Positions 22,932 through 33,214 of a stretch of DNA of 64,000 nt are shown one piece after another. The DNA is from Phragmites australis (Eukaryota; Streptophyta; Magnoliopsida; Poales; Poaceae), in the NCBI RefSeq assembly GCF_958298935.1, contig NC_084922.1:12836501-12900500 (forward strand), written 5' to 3'. The stretch's first letter is position 1, and each line of letters begins with the position of its first letter. The notes under the pieces are model-generated. The model saw only the letters and a list, made by a program, of their open reading frames with translations. It had not been told where the DNA came from and did no database searches. A program made the translations under genes and the position numbers.

Positions 22932-23447
22932 TGCCCTAACAGGGGTTCCCACACCACCAAATGTCAACTGGCTGTAAAATATTTCAAGACCATGGCCTCA
23001 CCACGCGACTAGGGTGGGGCTCATGCGACCAGCCCCTTGGACACGGTAGAAGACCCTTCGACCAGCCCTTGCTGGTTGTAGGGTAGGTACTCACCTAACC
23101 AGTCAAGTCTTATTTAATATTGTCCACTCGAGTATTTTTCTTTCCTCGACACTCTCTTTTGGCGAGCATGATCATGGGACGACATGGTGTTGCAGTGTCC
23201 CGTATGGCCTGACGGGTGAGCGTGACAGTGTTCGGTGATGGTACTAGTCTTGCAGGACGACCAGAGCAGGATGAGCGTGCTTACCCACTGTCATGGTGAG
23301 TTAGGAATAGCTAGGCTTTGTCAGGTGTAGGTCTGGATAAATCCTTGTGTTCTTGAGTTCGCTTGATATACACCCATAAGAAACGTAAATCAACACGCAC
23401 GTCATTCGGTACACTCTGGATTCATTGTCAGGGATTATCCCCTAACA
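22932..23447 (+). repeat. 3' LTR of the Tat-like element
   Basis: Homologous to 6690-7310 and 11118-11157, ending CCTAACA at 23447. A G-rich tract at 22921-22931 could be the polypurine tract. It lacks the ~145 bp present in the 5' LTR between CTG at about 7065 and CTG at 7212, which includes the TATA. Confidence 0.75.
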
Positions 23448-23979
23448 CCCACCTCCCCCAACTCTGGTGGGTCTTCACCACAGGATCAACCGACACTACC
23501 TACCACCATGCTAACCTTGCGTCGCAATCGCCCCAGCCCTTTTTTACCCTCCATCGCTCATGCCTGCCTCCTAGGAACCTTCTTCTAAGCCGAGAAAGCC
23601 TCTGCTAGAGAAAACCCTCAACCCTAACCATGACTGCCATGCCGCGTGTGTTCACACGGTCGACTAACAACTTTTTTTCCTGAACTATAGGAAGCATGTA
23701 TAAATATTGATTTCAATGTAGTAAATCCTTTCTTGACTTGTTTCTAAAATGAATATAGTGCAAAAACTGCAGCGAACCCTACTTTATTTCTGCTCCCAAG
23801 GCAGAGCTATACTTTATTTCTGCTCCCAAGGCAGAGATGCTAGGTGGCGTGACTCAATGACTTCTTGCTAGTTCTTAAGAAAAACTCTTACTCTTACAAG
23901 AGACCTAGTTTAAACAATCATACTTGCTTAGTATGACCCTGATGTCTACTTTTTATGGATCTACCCCTGTCCGCTCTAG
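23448..23979. other. Intergenic, nothing recognised
   Basis: There is a 34-bp imperfect tandem duplication near 23780-23837 (TACTTTATTTCTGCTCCC twice). There is no gene model or transposon end that I can support. Confidence 0.5.
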
Positions 23980-25729
23980 GGATGACAATTGGACTCGTGG
24001 GTTTAGCACCCGATGGGTTTGAATTCGAGTTTTATTTTCCGCCCATGGGTCCGTTGGGTCTGGTACCCAAATTGAGTCAGGTCAGGCTCGAGTTTTCATT
24101 TTCGCCAATGGGTGCCCATTAGGTCACTTGAAAGAACCAATCGGCCCGAACCATACAACCCACTCAGTTGGCCCAACTCCCATTTTTTTTCCTTGGCCTG
24201 ATTCCCATTCGGTTGCTCCCGTTTGACTCCCACGCGCTGCTGCCCGCCCCTCCAGCACCATCGCTGTGGCCACAAGCGGCGCACCCACATATTGCTCCCC
24301 GCCCCTCCAGTGTCACCGTCGTCGCCACGTGCCACCGACCACCTGGATCTACGCAGCCTCAACCGCGCAGCTCCCTCTATGCCATTGATCACCTGGATCT
24401 GTGCAGCCCCCTCCGCATAGCCCCCTCTACGCTGCCCCCTCTACCCGCCCCTCCATTGCCACCGTCGTTGCCACATGTCACCAGTCCCCAAAATCTGTGC
24501 AGCCCCCACTGCGCCGCCCCCTCCGCCCGTCAGCGTTGTCTGCCCGGTGGCCCCTTCGGCCTCGGCGCTCGCCTGTCAGGGCCGCCCGCTCGGATATCCC
24601 TCTGGCCTCGACGCCTCACCTTCCCCTTCGACTTCGGTGCCTCGCCTGCCTGGTCACCCCTCCGGTGCAAGACCCGATGGATCCCCGACGAGTTTTCAGT
24701 CCCCACTGGGTTCGGGTGCAGGGGCACATTTCAACTCGATTAGGCATTTAGGTGTGGGTCGGGTTTCCAATTTTGGGTTTCGTAATGGGTGATGAGGACA
24801 TGGCTCCTTTATATACGAGTAACACTTCTAATAATACTCAAATCGTACAAGGACCAATTATAAGAACACGTGCGCGATAATTAAACCACTAGGCGAACTC
24901 GTTACTCACTGTTTATGCCTTCTTGGATGGATGGACTTCGTATGCGAGAGTTAGCATCTTAGGACTATAGGAGAGGCATCATAAGCTCACATGAACGTAA
25001 TCACTTGAGTGCCAAGTCTACTCGAACAACAAGTCGAGCTCAAGTCGAACTCTAAATTCATCTTGAAATCTCATGTTAACACGCCAGTAAAACGGGCATA
25101 ACATTCACATACGAAGTCCAATTGAGACGATCTTGGACTTGCTGGAAAGCTTATGACTATCCCCCTTCCAATGGATTTGGGCTTGACCAAATATTCTTTA
25201 TAGTTTAGTCAGAGTCGAAGGAATAAGATGTTGCGTCACCGTTTTGGACCTTGTCGGGTCATGTAATCGTGTCGGGGTTAGAGTCTAGGTTGTGTACGCC
25301 TCTTCTCGCGTCCATACAACCCTAGGGCAACATCTTCACATTCCCCTATATATATATATACAGTAGTTGCCGTAGTTTAGGCTCAGATTTTGCTTAGATT
25401 ATTCCGTTTTAGAACCCTAAACTCGAGCATTTCATTGGTAATCAATAATATTCAGATTGCATATACTCTTCTTGCTTGTGTTCTTAATTCTCTTACAGAA
25501 ATAGCCTTCATGATGAGGTCAACCGCGTCTTAGCACGGTTGATAACTACAGAGTAGTGGTGTAGTGGTTGCGAGGATTCTCGATCTATTCTGGTTGTAAC
25601 CTTTGGATCATCAACGTCAATACTCCACCTAATCGACTTATCATATTACCTTTAGAAGATCGAGCAAACTCATATCAGCGGGCGGATTTTACTGAACCCG
25701 CACCCTACGCGACGCGTTGCCATCCATAG
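23980..25729 (+). mobile_element. hAT/MITE-like element with GC-rich interior, split by a solo LTR
   Basis: The left end GGATGACAATTGG (23980) matches, inverted, the right end GCGTTGCCATCC (about 25725). It resumes after the inserted LTR at 25683. Its ends and sub-terminal GGGTTCGGGTGCAGGGGCAC block (24708) match a second copy at 52809-53649. CCGCTCTA precedes the left end and CCGCTATA occurs shortly after the right end, possibly a 7/8 target duplication, though the spacing on the right is loose. No transposase is present; the GC-rich interior (24240-24700) gives overlapping chance ORFs. Confidence 0.55.
24790..25677 (+). mobile_element. Solo LTR (~0.89 kb) inserted in the MITE-like element
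   Basis: It starts TGATGAGGACATGG and ends CATATCA. Flanks are ATGGG (left) and GCGGG (right), an imperfect 5-bp duplication. The related MITE at 52809-53649 is uninterrupted at this point. It contains CCCCTATATATATATATAC at about 25345 as a probable TATA. Its first 12 bases equal those of the solo LTR at 17893, suggesting related families. Confidence 0.65.
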
Positions 25730-26364
25730 TTCGCTCCGCTATAGATGTTGTAGCAAATGAATCTTTCCACACGTCACAAGTGTGAGATAGAGTGGAAAGG
25801 CCTGTCATGCCTTTAAGGGCCATACAATTTTCAAATTGGATTATAACTATTTATTTGGCCACTTATGATTTTTTTGGAAATTTTATGGAACTATTTTCTA
25901 TATTTGAAAAGCCATTTCTTATTTTCCCCAAACCATTCATGCAATTTAAACATATCAAATTAAATTAAATAGAAAATTAAAAAACATTCAGGCCATAAAG
26001 AGATTTCTATTGAAGCTAAACTTACCTGTTTTTCCCCGTACTTCAATGTCGAACCTCCCTAGTCCTTTCTTTCCTTTAAAAAAAAAGGTACATTTCTTGC
26101 TCCTGGAGAACGCTTCGCCATTTACTATAGTAAAAGATATCCCATAAATAATTTTCGGAAAATTCCAACAAAATTTGTGTTAGTTGCTAAGTCGTCAAAC
26201 TCGATTGATTTTCTGAATCTATCTGAATTTAAATATGGATTAAAGCTTCCTCTATTGTGGCCCAGCCCCTCTCCTGCTTTTCTGGCCCATTCACCCAACC
26301 CACCTGCCTGTTACTAAATCTGATAGATGGGCTAATGTCCCTTTCCTCCTTTCTTCCTCGCTCT
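25730..26364. other. Intergenic, upstream of the Mediator-26-like gene
   Basis: AT-rich, with an A-run at 26077. No coding exon or terminal repeat is recognised. Confidence 0.5.
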
Positions 26365-26546
26365 CGCTGTCGAATTCCGAAATCCGAACATGTCAAGGAC
26401 GACTGGACGAGTAACATCGATTTCGTAGAACTGTGACATAAATATCCAAATAAATTACTCGCTGTCGAATTCCGAAATCCGAACATGTCGAGGACGAGTA
26501 ACATCGATTCCGCAGAACTGTGACATAAATATCTAAATAAATTATC
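26365..26546 (+). repeat. 95-bp tandem duplication upstream of the Mediator-26-like gene
   Basis: Units begin CGCTGTCGAATTCCGAAATC at 26365 and 26460. They run through ACATCGATT.CG.AGAACTG and end AAATAAATTA. Unit 1 has an extra CTGGACGA (8 bp). Otherwise only a few substitutions separate them, so the duplication is fairly recent. It lies about 410-590 bp upstream of the start codon. Confidence 0.9.
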
Positions 26547-26822
26547 TTCCTTTTATGAGTGAGATGTGGAACACGATTTGATTTTCTAATTTATCGGGAA
26601 GGAAGGAGATCGAACATGCATGGCTAGTAGCGTAGTGTACCTGAAGTATGCGATCTACTAGTGTTTGAATTCGGAGAGAAATTGCGTGGGCGGCACGCGT
26701 GAATTCGGAACGAGCCATTGTTCATCCGGATGCAGAGGAAAACGCGGGCACTCGAGCTCAATCCGTCTCCGCAAGTCCGCGTCGGAGACGAACAACCACT
26801 CCGCTCGGTGTTCGGATTCCTG

Positions 26823-26833
26823 TGTCCATATAA
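26823..26833 (+). promoter_or_regulatory. Probable TATA box of the Mediator-26-like gene
   Basis: CCATATAAGCC lies about 125 bp before the ATG at 26954. It is followed by a CT-rich leader (CCTCCTCCCTCACCATC) suggesting transcription start near 26855-26865. Confidence 0.5.
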
Positions 26834-26953
26834 GCCAGCGAAGGCCTCCTCCCTCACCATCTATTCATCTCACATTACACATCTCCCGATCGGTAGCTAG
26901 CGTCTAGCCATCTAGGGGCTAGGGGAGAGTCTGCACTCGCGCGCCGGCGCGCC

Positions 26954-27904
26954 ATGGCTGGGCAGAGCCCGCTCCGCCGGTGGAAGCGCTTCTTCGAGGC
27001 GTTCGACGCCATTGACGCCGCGATCGAGGCCGCTGACCCGGGCGCCTCCCGCGCAGAGCACTGCCGCGCGAGGGGCGACCTCGTGGAGATGCTCTGCGAC
27101 GCCGCAGACGACGACGGCGAGCGCGCGGAGGGGCTCTGCTTGCTGCTGGACGACGCGATGGCTTTGGCGCTGGAGACGCTGAGGGTGGTGCCCGTGACGC
27201 CAGCGATGCTGACGACCACCAACATCGCCAGGGCCGTCGGCGACCTGCGGAAGCACGATTCCGAGCGGGTCCGCTGCCTCGCGCGCGACATCTTCGGCGG
27301 GTGGAGAGCGACGATCGAGGGCCACCTCTCCACGGTCAGAGCCGCCTTGGAGAAGCTGTCGCAGATACCGCCGGAGCGCAAGGCGGTCGCCCCTCCCTTC
27401 ACCGGAGACGTCCGCAACGACCGTGAGTCCACTGTTCTCAAAGCGGACACGAAGCAAGGTACCAAGATCCCAGAGCCACCCAGGAAGACGTCGCGCGTCG
27501 TCGGCAGTGACCGGGCCCGGAGCGAGAAGACGGAGGCTGCACAGCGCAAGCTCCAGGACGGCTACGCCCCCAGCGACCGTGAGTACACAGTTCTTCAAGC
27601 GCACATGAAGCAAGATACCAAGATCCCAGATCTGCCCAAGAAGATGCCGCCTGCCGTTGCCAGTGGCGGCGGCGACCGCATCAGGAGCGAGAAGACGGAG
27701 GCTGCAAAGCGCAAGCCCCGCGACGGCTACAACAGAGAGGCAGAGGACGCAAAGCGGCAGCGCAAGACACCGGAGGTAGTCGAGCAGAGGCCGCGGAAGA
27801 CTCATCCACACCCGATCATGAGGGAGATGGAGTGGAGCCGAAAGAGCTCGACGACCGAGAGGCGCTTCTTGACGTCGTCGTCGGTTCGTAGTCGTAGGGT
27901 TTAG
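26954..27904 (+). CDS. TFIIS N-terminal (LW) domain protein, Mediator subunit 26-like
   Basis: Single-exon ORF of 316 codons, ATG in a good context (CGCCATGGC). Residues about 40-125 look like a TFIIS N-terminal/LW helical bundle: an acidic helix, then LRVVPVTPAMLTTTNIARAV and GDLRKHDSERVRCLARDIF followed by GGWRATI. In plants this arrangement, with a basic C-terminal EAxxRKLxxGY...AEDAKRQR motif, is typical of proteins annotated as Mediator subunit 26, which link Mediator to RNA polymerase II elongation factors in the nucleus. Here the C-terminal motif is present twice because of an internal 52-residue duplication (residues 156-207 and from 208). It is rather short for the family (inferred from memory). 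High GC and codon use contrast with the flanking AT-rich DNA, as usual for grass genes. A functional gene seems likely; expression is untested. Confidence 0.7.
   Translation: MAGQSPLRRWKRFFEAFDAIDAAIEAADPGASRAEHCRARGDLVEMLCDAADDDGERAEGLCLLLDDAMALALETLRVVPVTPAMLTTTNIARAVGDLRKHDSERVRCLARDIFGGWRATIEGHLSTVRAALEKLSQIPPERKAVAPPFTGDVRNDRESTVLKADTKQGTKIPEPPRKTSRVVGSDRARSEKTEAAQRKLQDGYAPSDREYTVLQAHMKQDTKIPDLPKKMPPAVASGGGDRIRSEKTEAAKRKPRDGYNREAEDAKRQRKTPEVVEQRPRKTHPHPIMREMEWSRKSSTTERRFLTSSSVRSRRV
27419..27736 (+). repeat. In-frame 156-bp tandem duplication inside the Mediator-26-like gene
   Basis: Units start GACCGTGAGT at 27419 and 27575. They encode DRESTVLKADTKQGTKIP and DREYTVLQAHMKQDTKIP, and both finish with RSEKTEAA(Q/K)RK..DGY. 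Unit 2 has two extra Gly codons. DNA identity is high. Confidence 0.9.
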
Positions 27905-28249
27905 GGCTTTGTGAGTGAGAGGCCAAGGTCGTACTCAAGATCTTGTAGCTTGTTTATGTTCTGCTCCTTTCTGCAACCAGATTGTCGACTCCGCCTGTTC
28001 TGTACGTGTAAAACACTGTAAAAATTCTTCGTCTCTTGTTATATAGCATGATCATATTGACATGCATTTTGTTATAAATTCTTGAAATCGTTCGAGAATC
28101 TTCCTTTCTTTACAAACGAAACACATGCCTGGAAGGTGGGCAGTAAACCAATGACATGTTTACAAGAGCAGGTAACAATGGGGGTCCACTACATGCCAAT
28201 CAATACATTTCTACTTAACAGTATTGGTGTATAAACAAGTGAGTAGCTA
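27905..28249 (+). other. 3' flank of the Mediator-26-like gene
   Basis: This holds the probable 3'UTR. T-rich and TGTA-containing sequence around 27955-28050 (CTGTACGTGTAAAACACTG) could direct polyadenylation, but no canonical AATAAA was found. No other feature is seen. Confidence 0.4.
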
Positions 28250-28460
28250 TCATCTTCGACAGTTAAGAATTCCAGAATCAGATTTCGATCCCATTGATTG
28301 TGACGTTTCACAGTCATCAGCTAGAAATTCATACTTCACTACTGCTGGAAATGCCTCGGTCAGATCAGCCAGTTCATCGCCATAGGGTTTCAGATTGCAT
28401 TGCTTCCAGGCTTTTTTGAGATTTCATAGGAATCTCCACTGTCTACCACCGCTGTCCAAG
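28250..28460 (-). pseudogene. Coding-like minus-strand tract, unrecognised protein, probable frameshift
   Basis: On the minus strand, after an acceptor-like TTTCCAG (28461), one frame reads WTAVVDSGDSYEISKK and then stops. The neighbouring frame continues with AWKQCNLKPYGDELADL, then TEAFPAVVKYEFLADDCE and TSQSMGSKSDSGILNCRR, ending TGA at 28252-28250. The amino-acid pattern looks like real protein, but I do not recognise the family. It could be the last exon of a gene now cut by the LINE region, or chance. The apparent one-base shift around 28400 argues for a pseudogene. Confidence 0.3.
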
Positions 28461-29147
28461 CTGGAAATTTGGAAGACACGATCACATGTCAAGTCAATCA
28501 GATTCAGCAGTCAGATGGAAGCCACCAAGCTTCAGGGCAGAGTAACATCTTGATTCTTGAGGGCAATGGCTTATCCAATAGTGCAATGAGATTTGCACAG
28601 CACTCGGATGTTAATCCTACTTACTGCATATGATGACACAACAATAACGGAAAAAGAATCAAACTAAATTGCTGGCATAGAAATTGAAAGTTGTAGGAAT
28701 AAAACTCTTATGAAGCATTGAGTAAAGATAGAAGTCAATGTCTAGATGGCCTGATGAGCTGCAAGAGTAATAGAATCAGTTTGACACTACAAAAGTGATG
28801 TATGCAGAAGAGATATACAGACAAGTAGCAACTCAAGATATCAAGTGATGGATGACATGATGAGGGTATATTTAGATAAGTGGACAAAGAAAGATGTATC
28901 AGAAGAACAGTTTTTCGTACCGAGCCAGAATCTCATATCAGTCAATACCAGGTAGGGAGGATGAGAGCGGAGAGGGCGAGCGAGTTAGCCAAACTTACAG
29001 ACTAAGCCTCCCATCATGGTGAGGAAGACTTCTTAGAAGAGTCTATAGAGGCTATCGATAACAATGTAAGAGGGTATGAGGCCTTTAAGGGAAAAACACC
29101 TCAATCGGGTAAACATGCCCCTAAGCTTGTAAAAGGAAGAATGATAG
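28461..29147. other. Unassigned sequence upstream of the LINE ORF
   Basis: No ORF or repeat end was recognised. It may contain the 5' part of the LINE (ORF1 region or leader), but no gag-like motif is visible. Confidence 0.35.
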
Positions 29148-32100
29148 ATGAGGGTCCTATTTTGGAATGTTAGGGGTCTGGATAAACCATCTAGAAGAAA
29201 ACAAATCAGATAATGCATTTTTCAGGAGAAACTGGATGTGGTGGGCCTGCAAGAGACTATTAAGAGGGATTTCTCTAGCAAGGAGCTAGCAGAAATTTTT
29301 GGCCACTACTCCTTTATTTGGCAATGGTTGCCTGCAAAGGGGCACTTAGGGGGTATCCTCATGGGTGTAAGGGATGAAACCACTGAGATGGAGGACTCCC
29401 ACATTGGCATATACTCCATTAAATTTTCCTTGAGGAACAGAGACACTAACTTCAGTGGATCATGGTGACAGTCTACGGGCCGGTGGACCATATTTGGTCT
29501 GAAATCTTCCTCCAGGAACTGAGCTCCTACTGTGAGAATGAACCCTTACCAATAGTCATGGAGGTGATTTCAACCTAATAAGAGCTGCAACAGACAAGAA
29601 CAATGAGAACACCAATTATCATTTGATGGAGATGTTCAATATCTTTATTGGTAATTGGTAGTTAAGAGAGATACACAGAACTGGGGGTCAATTCACTTTT
29701 GGACTAATAAACAAGAAAACCCTGTGATGGCTAATCTCGACAGAGTCCTGGTCACCACCGATTAGGAGGAAAGATTCATGCTGTGTAGTGCATAGAGCAT
29801 TACCAAGATAGGCTCTAACCACTGCCCCATCATTCTGGACTCAGGAGAGCTCATGATGAGAAGCCCCAAATACTTCTTCGAGAAGCAATGACTGCTTCTC
29901 CTTGGATTTAAGGGTCTTTTCAAAGGAAAATGGGTTTCCTTTAAGGAAAGAATGTCTGAGTCCATCTACTTCCTGGATTGCTGGCATGGGTCCTTGGTTA
30001 GAAGTAGGGAATTCCTTGCTGGTTGGAGTAGTAAATGGCTTAAATAAAGCCTAGAAGTCCCTTCTCATCCAGGATCTTAAGGCAGATAGAGAGGGATTAG
30101 CTACGGATGAATAGAAAAACAGATATCAAATTGAGCGTAAATTAGAAAAACGTATCTCATGGAAGAGATATATTGGCAGAGGAGAGGTGGGCAAGACTGG
30201 ATTCTGCATGGTGACTCTAATACTAAGTTCTTCCACCTATGTGCCAATGGAAGAAAAATGAAAATTATATCAGGCAACTGGACACTGATTCTGGGGTGAT
30301 AAAAGAACAAATGGACATCATGAAGCATAACGTAGAGTTCTACAAAAATTTGTTTGGCTCACAACTAGACAAGGGCATACACCTTAAACAAAGCTTCTGG
30401 AACCTAAATGAACAATTATCCCCCCTAGACAAGGAGTCTCTGGAAAAACTCTTCAGGGCAGAGGAGTTGGATAGGGCTATCCAATCCATGATTGCCAATT
30501 CAGCACCTGGGCTGAATGGGTTTAGTGTTTCCTTTTACAAAAAATTTTGGCATGCTATCAGGGGTGAGATGTATGCCATGTTGAAAGACTTTAGTGATGG
30601 TAATTTGGATATCAAGAGGATTAAATATAAAGTTATTACTCTGATTCCAAAAAAACAAAGGAGGCTTGCACCATTAAGTAATATAGACCCATCTATCTAT
30701 TAATTGTGGATTACAAAGCCTTCACAAAGATGATGACATATCAGGTGAGCCTAGTGGCAGACAAGAATCTTGACAAATGCCAATTTGCCTTTATCAAGGG
30801 GAGAAACATCCTAGATGGGGTGGTGATTGTTCATGAAACTATTCATGAACTAAGGCGCTCAAAGAAGTAGGGCCTCCTTCTTAAGATCAACTTTGAAAAA
30901 GCTTATAATAAGGTTCATTGGGCTTTCCTCAAGGAAGTCATGGCGACGAAAGGTTATCCTGAAAAGTGAATTAATTGGGTGGTGCAAACCATCCAAGGAG
31001 GACATGTCTGTGTCAACGTAAATGGACAAAGGGGTTCGCATTTCAGAACATATCAAGGTCTCAAGTAGGGAGACCCTTTATTCCCCATCTTATTCAACAT
31101 TGCGGTGGAGGTGTTGAGCTATTTGATGAATAAGGCTAGAGACAGAGACCTTGTCTCAGGACTGATGGACCATCTTATCCCAGGGAGGATCACCCATGTG
31201 CAATATGCTAATGATATCGTTATCATGACTGATTGCTCAAATAATAGCATTTTGAACCTCAAGATCATCTTGTACTGTTTCGAATGGATGTCAAGCTTTA
31301 AAATCAATTTTCACAAAAGCGAGAATTTTGTTTTTGGGGTTAACAGAGACACTAAAGAGAAATGTGCCAATATGCTTAACTGTAAACTTGGAGTACTTCC
31401 TATTAAATATCTTGGTATCCCTGTTGCTGATCAGCATCTTGGGTTGACTGCTTTTGCTCCTTTGGTGCAAAAGCTGCAAAAAAAAAAAGGCTGGACCTTT
31501 AGAAAGGGAAAAACATGTCTTCGGAGGGAAAGCTTGTTTTGATAAACACTTGTTTGAGCAGCCTCCATATGTACACCATGGGCTTCTATCTCCTACGTGT
31601 GGGAACTCATGAAAGGATTGACACTATCTGGAGAGGGGCCCAGGATAAATTTAGATACCACATGATTAAGTGAGAGACCATTTGCAGACCAAAAGACCAA
31701 GGAGGTCTGGGAATCATGAACACTCAAGTCATGAATCATTGTTTAATGGTGAAATGGATTCGAAAAATCCTAACTGAGGAGGATGCGGTGTGGCGCAGGC
31801 TGCTCAAGAAAGGGGACTTTTTTAACTTTAAGAACAAAGGCTCCTCTCAATTCTGGCAAGGCTTCACAAAGTCAAACACCTTTTCCAATGAGGAACTATT
31901 TACAGGGTTTACAATGGGAAAGGGACTAGATTTTTGACCGACACTTGGATACATGATACCCCTCTTAAGATCCAATTCCCTAAGCTATTTAAAATGATCT
32001 CTAATACATCGTCCGTGGTGGCTAATTGCTTCGAGGGTGGCACTTTCGAAATCAATTTTAGAAGAGCTTTGACTCCCCTAGAACTAGGGAGATACGAGGA

Positions 32101-33210
32101 GTTGAAGGCTTTGTTGAATTCCATTAATTTGGATGAAATGGAGGATGAAGTCCATTGGGCTTTGGAGAAGTCTAGATGCTTCACCACTATATCCCTTTAC
32201 TAGTTTATTCTTGATAGAGGGGTAAGAAGCAAGATCAGTGGGAGGATATGGAAATGCAAAATCCCTAAGAAGGTTAAGGTTTTTTTTTTGGCAAATGTTT
32301 AATGATAGACTCTAAACTGCAATCTCGCTAAAACATAGAGGCTGAAAGGGTAGCGAATGCTGCTATCTATACGGCATAAAGGAAACTGTTGAGCACATTT
32401 TCTTTTGGTGTGTCCTTGCTAAATTCACATGGAGTGTGACCAGAGAGTGTTTTGGCTAGGTGGACCAACCCAAGTCCCTTGATAACCTTGTTCCTAGTCA
32501 TTTGATAAATAATCTGAATATACCCGTAAAATTGTGTCTCTTCTTTTTTGCAGGTCTCAGTCGGGCTATGTGGTGTGCTCGCAACAAGATGGTGATTGAA
32601 AAGGCCTTCCCCAACAAGCCAATTGATATTCTTCTCAAAGATCTTTCTTACTTGCAGAGTTAGAATATCTTGCTCAAGGAGGGCGACAAGGAGAGGATCG
32701 ACCCAGCTCTTGATCATCTCATAGAGTGGTGCATCAGCTTCCAGCCAAGCTATCTTACCCAGTCTGATGTGGTCGAGCTATAGCTTGTTTATTATGTCTA
32801 CTATGTGTACATGTGCTTCTAGAGCCCTGACCGGTTTGATTTGTCTTTTTCTTGATGTATTTGGTGAGATTATGTCTGGAACTTGCTTATCAGTGGTTCT
32901 AGGGTCTTTAGTCTGGCCTGGGTTCCTGATATATCCTTTTTGTTGCAACTCTGCTTCAGTTGACCCTTTTACTTTACTAGTTCATTGATTGATATCCAAA
33001 AGGGTCTCTTAGCTATCGGGGCTATCACAGAGATAGGGCCAATGATAAACTCCTTTTGTGGCCAGGTGGCATTCTGGGTAATTCATCTGGAACACATCTC
33101 GACATTCATTCATTCTGGTATTTTGTCTAGGGTTGTAGCATCCAAACTAAACACCATGGGTTTGAGTCTAGGTCCTTTTGAGTGACATTCTATCTTAATA
33201 TATTTTTGGT
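29148..33210 (+). mobile_element. L1-type LINE, degenerate ORF2 (endonuclease - RT - zinc-binding region)
   Basis: ORF2 begins MRVLFWNVRGLDKPSRR at 29148, the usual start of plant LINE endonuclease (N of NVRG is catalytic), followed by LDVVGLQET (Glu of QET). Further on come SNHCPIIL, WILHGDSNTKFFH, then RT motifs: a P-L-(F/S)-P-(I)-LFN-A block at about 31065-31105 and Y-A-N-D in place of Y-A-D-D at 31204-31215. The 3' part has WIRKILTEEDAVWRRLLKK, KIPKKVKVFF and VEHIFFWC, the zinc-binding reverse-transcriptase-associated region. The reading frame ends near 32783. More than a dozen stops and frame changes show it is dead. ORF1 was not found, and the 3' end near 33210 is approximate. Confidence 0.85.
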
Positions 33211-33214
33211 TAAC

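Larger units (their letters stand above)
6687..23447 (+). mobile_element. Old Ty3/Gypsy (Tat-like) LTR retrotransposon, nested and degenerate
   Basis: The 5' LTR (6687-7310 plus 11118-11157) and 3' LTR (about 22932-23447) share long diverged blocks. Both begin near CACACC(G/A)CCAAATGTCAA and end in GGATTCATTGT(T/C)AG(A/G)GATTATCC with terminal CA. Between them, in plus orientation, lie gag, protease, reverse transcriptase remnant, RNase H and integrase, then a minus-strand accessory ORF before the 3' LTR, a layout known for Tat-lineage plant elements. Just inside the 5' LTR (11160) is GCACGCCAGGTAGGGG, a common feature of these elements in grasses. Many stops and frameshifts, and two nested insertions, mark it as old and dead. 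No clear 5-bp target duplication was found at the outer ends. Confidence 0.85.

Noticed and set aside
24168..24792. 191- and 116-codon Pro-rich ORFs
   Set aside because: They lie inside a MITE-like element, open in three frames at once from GC bias.
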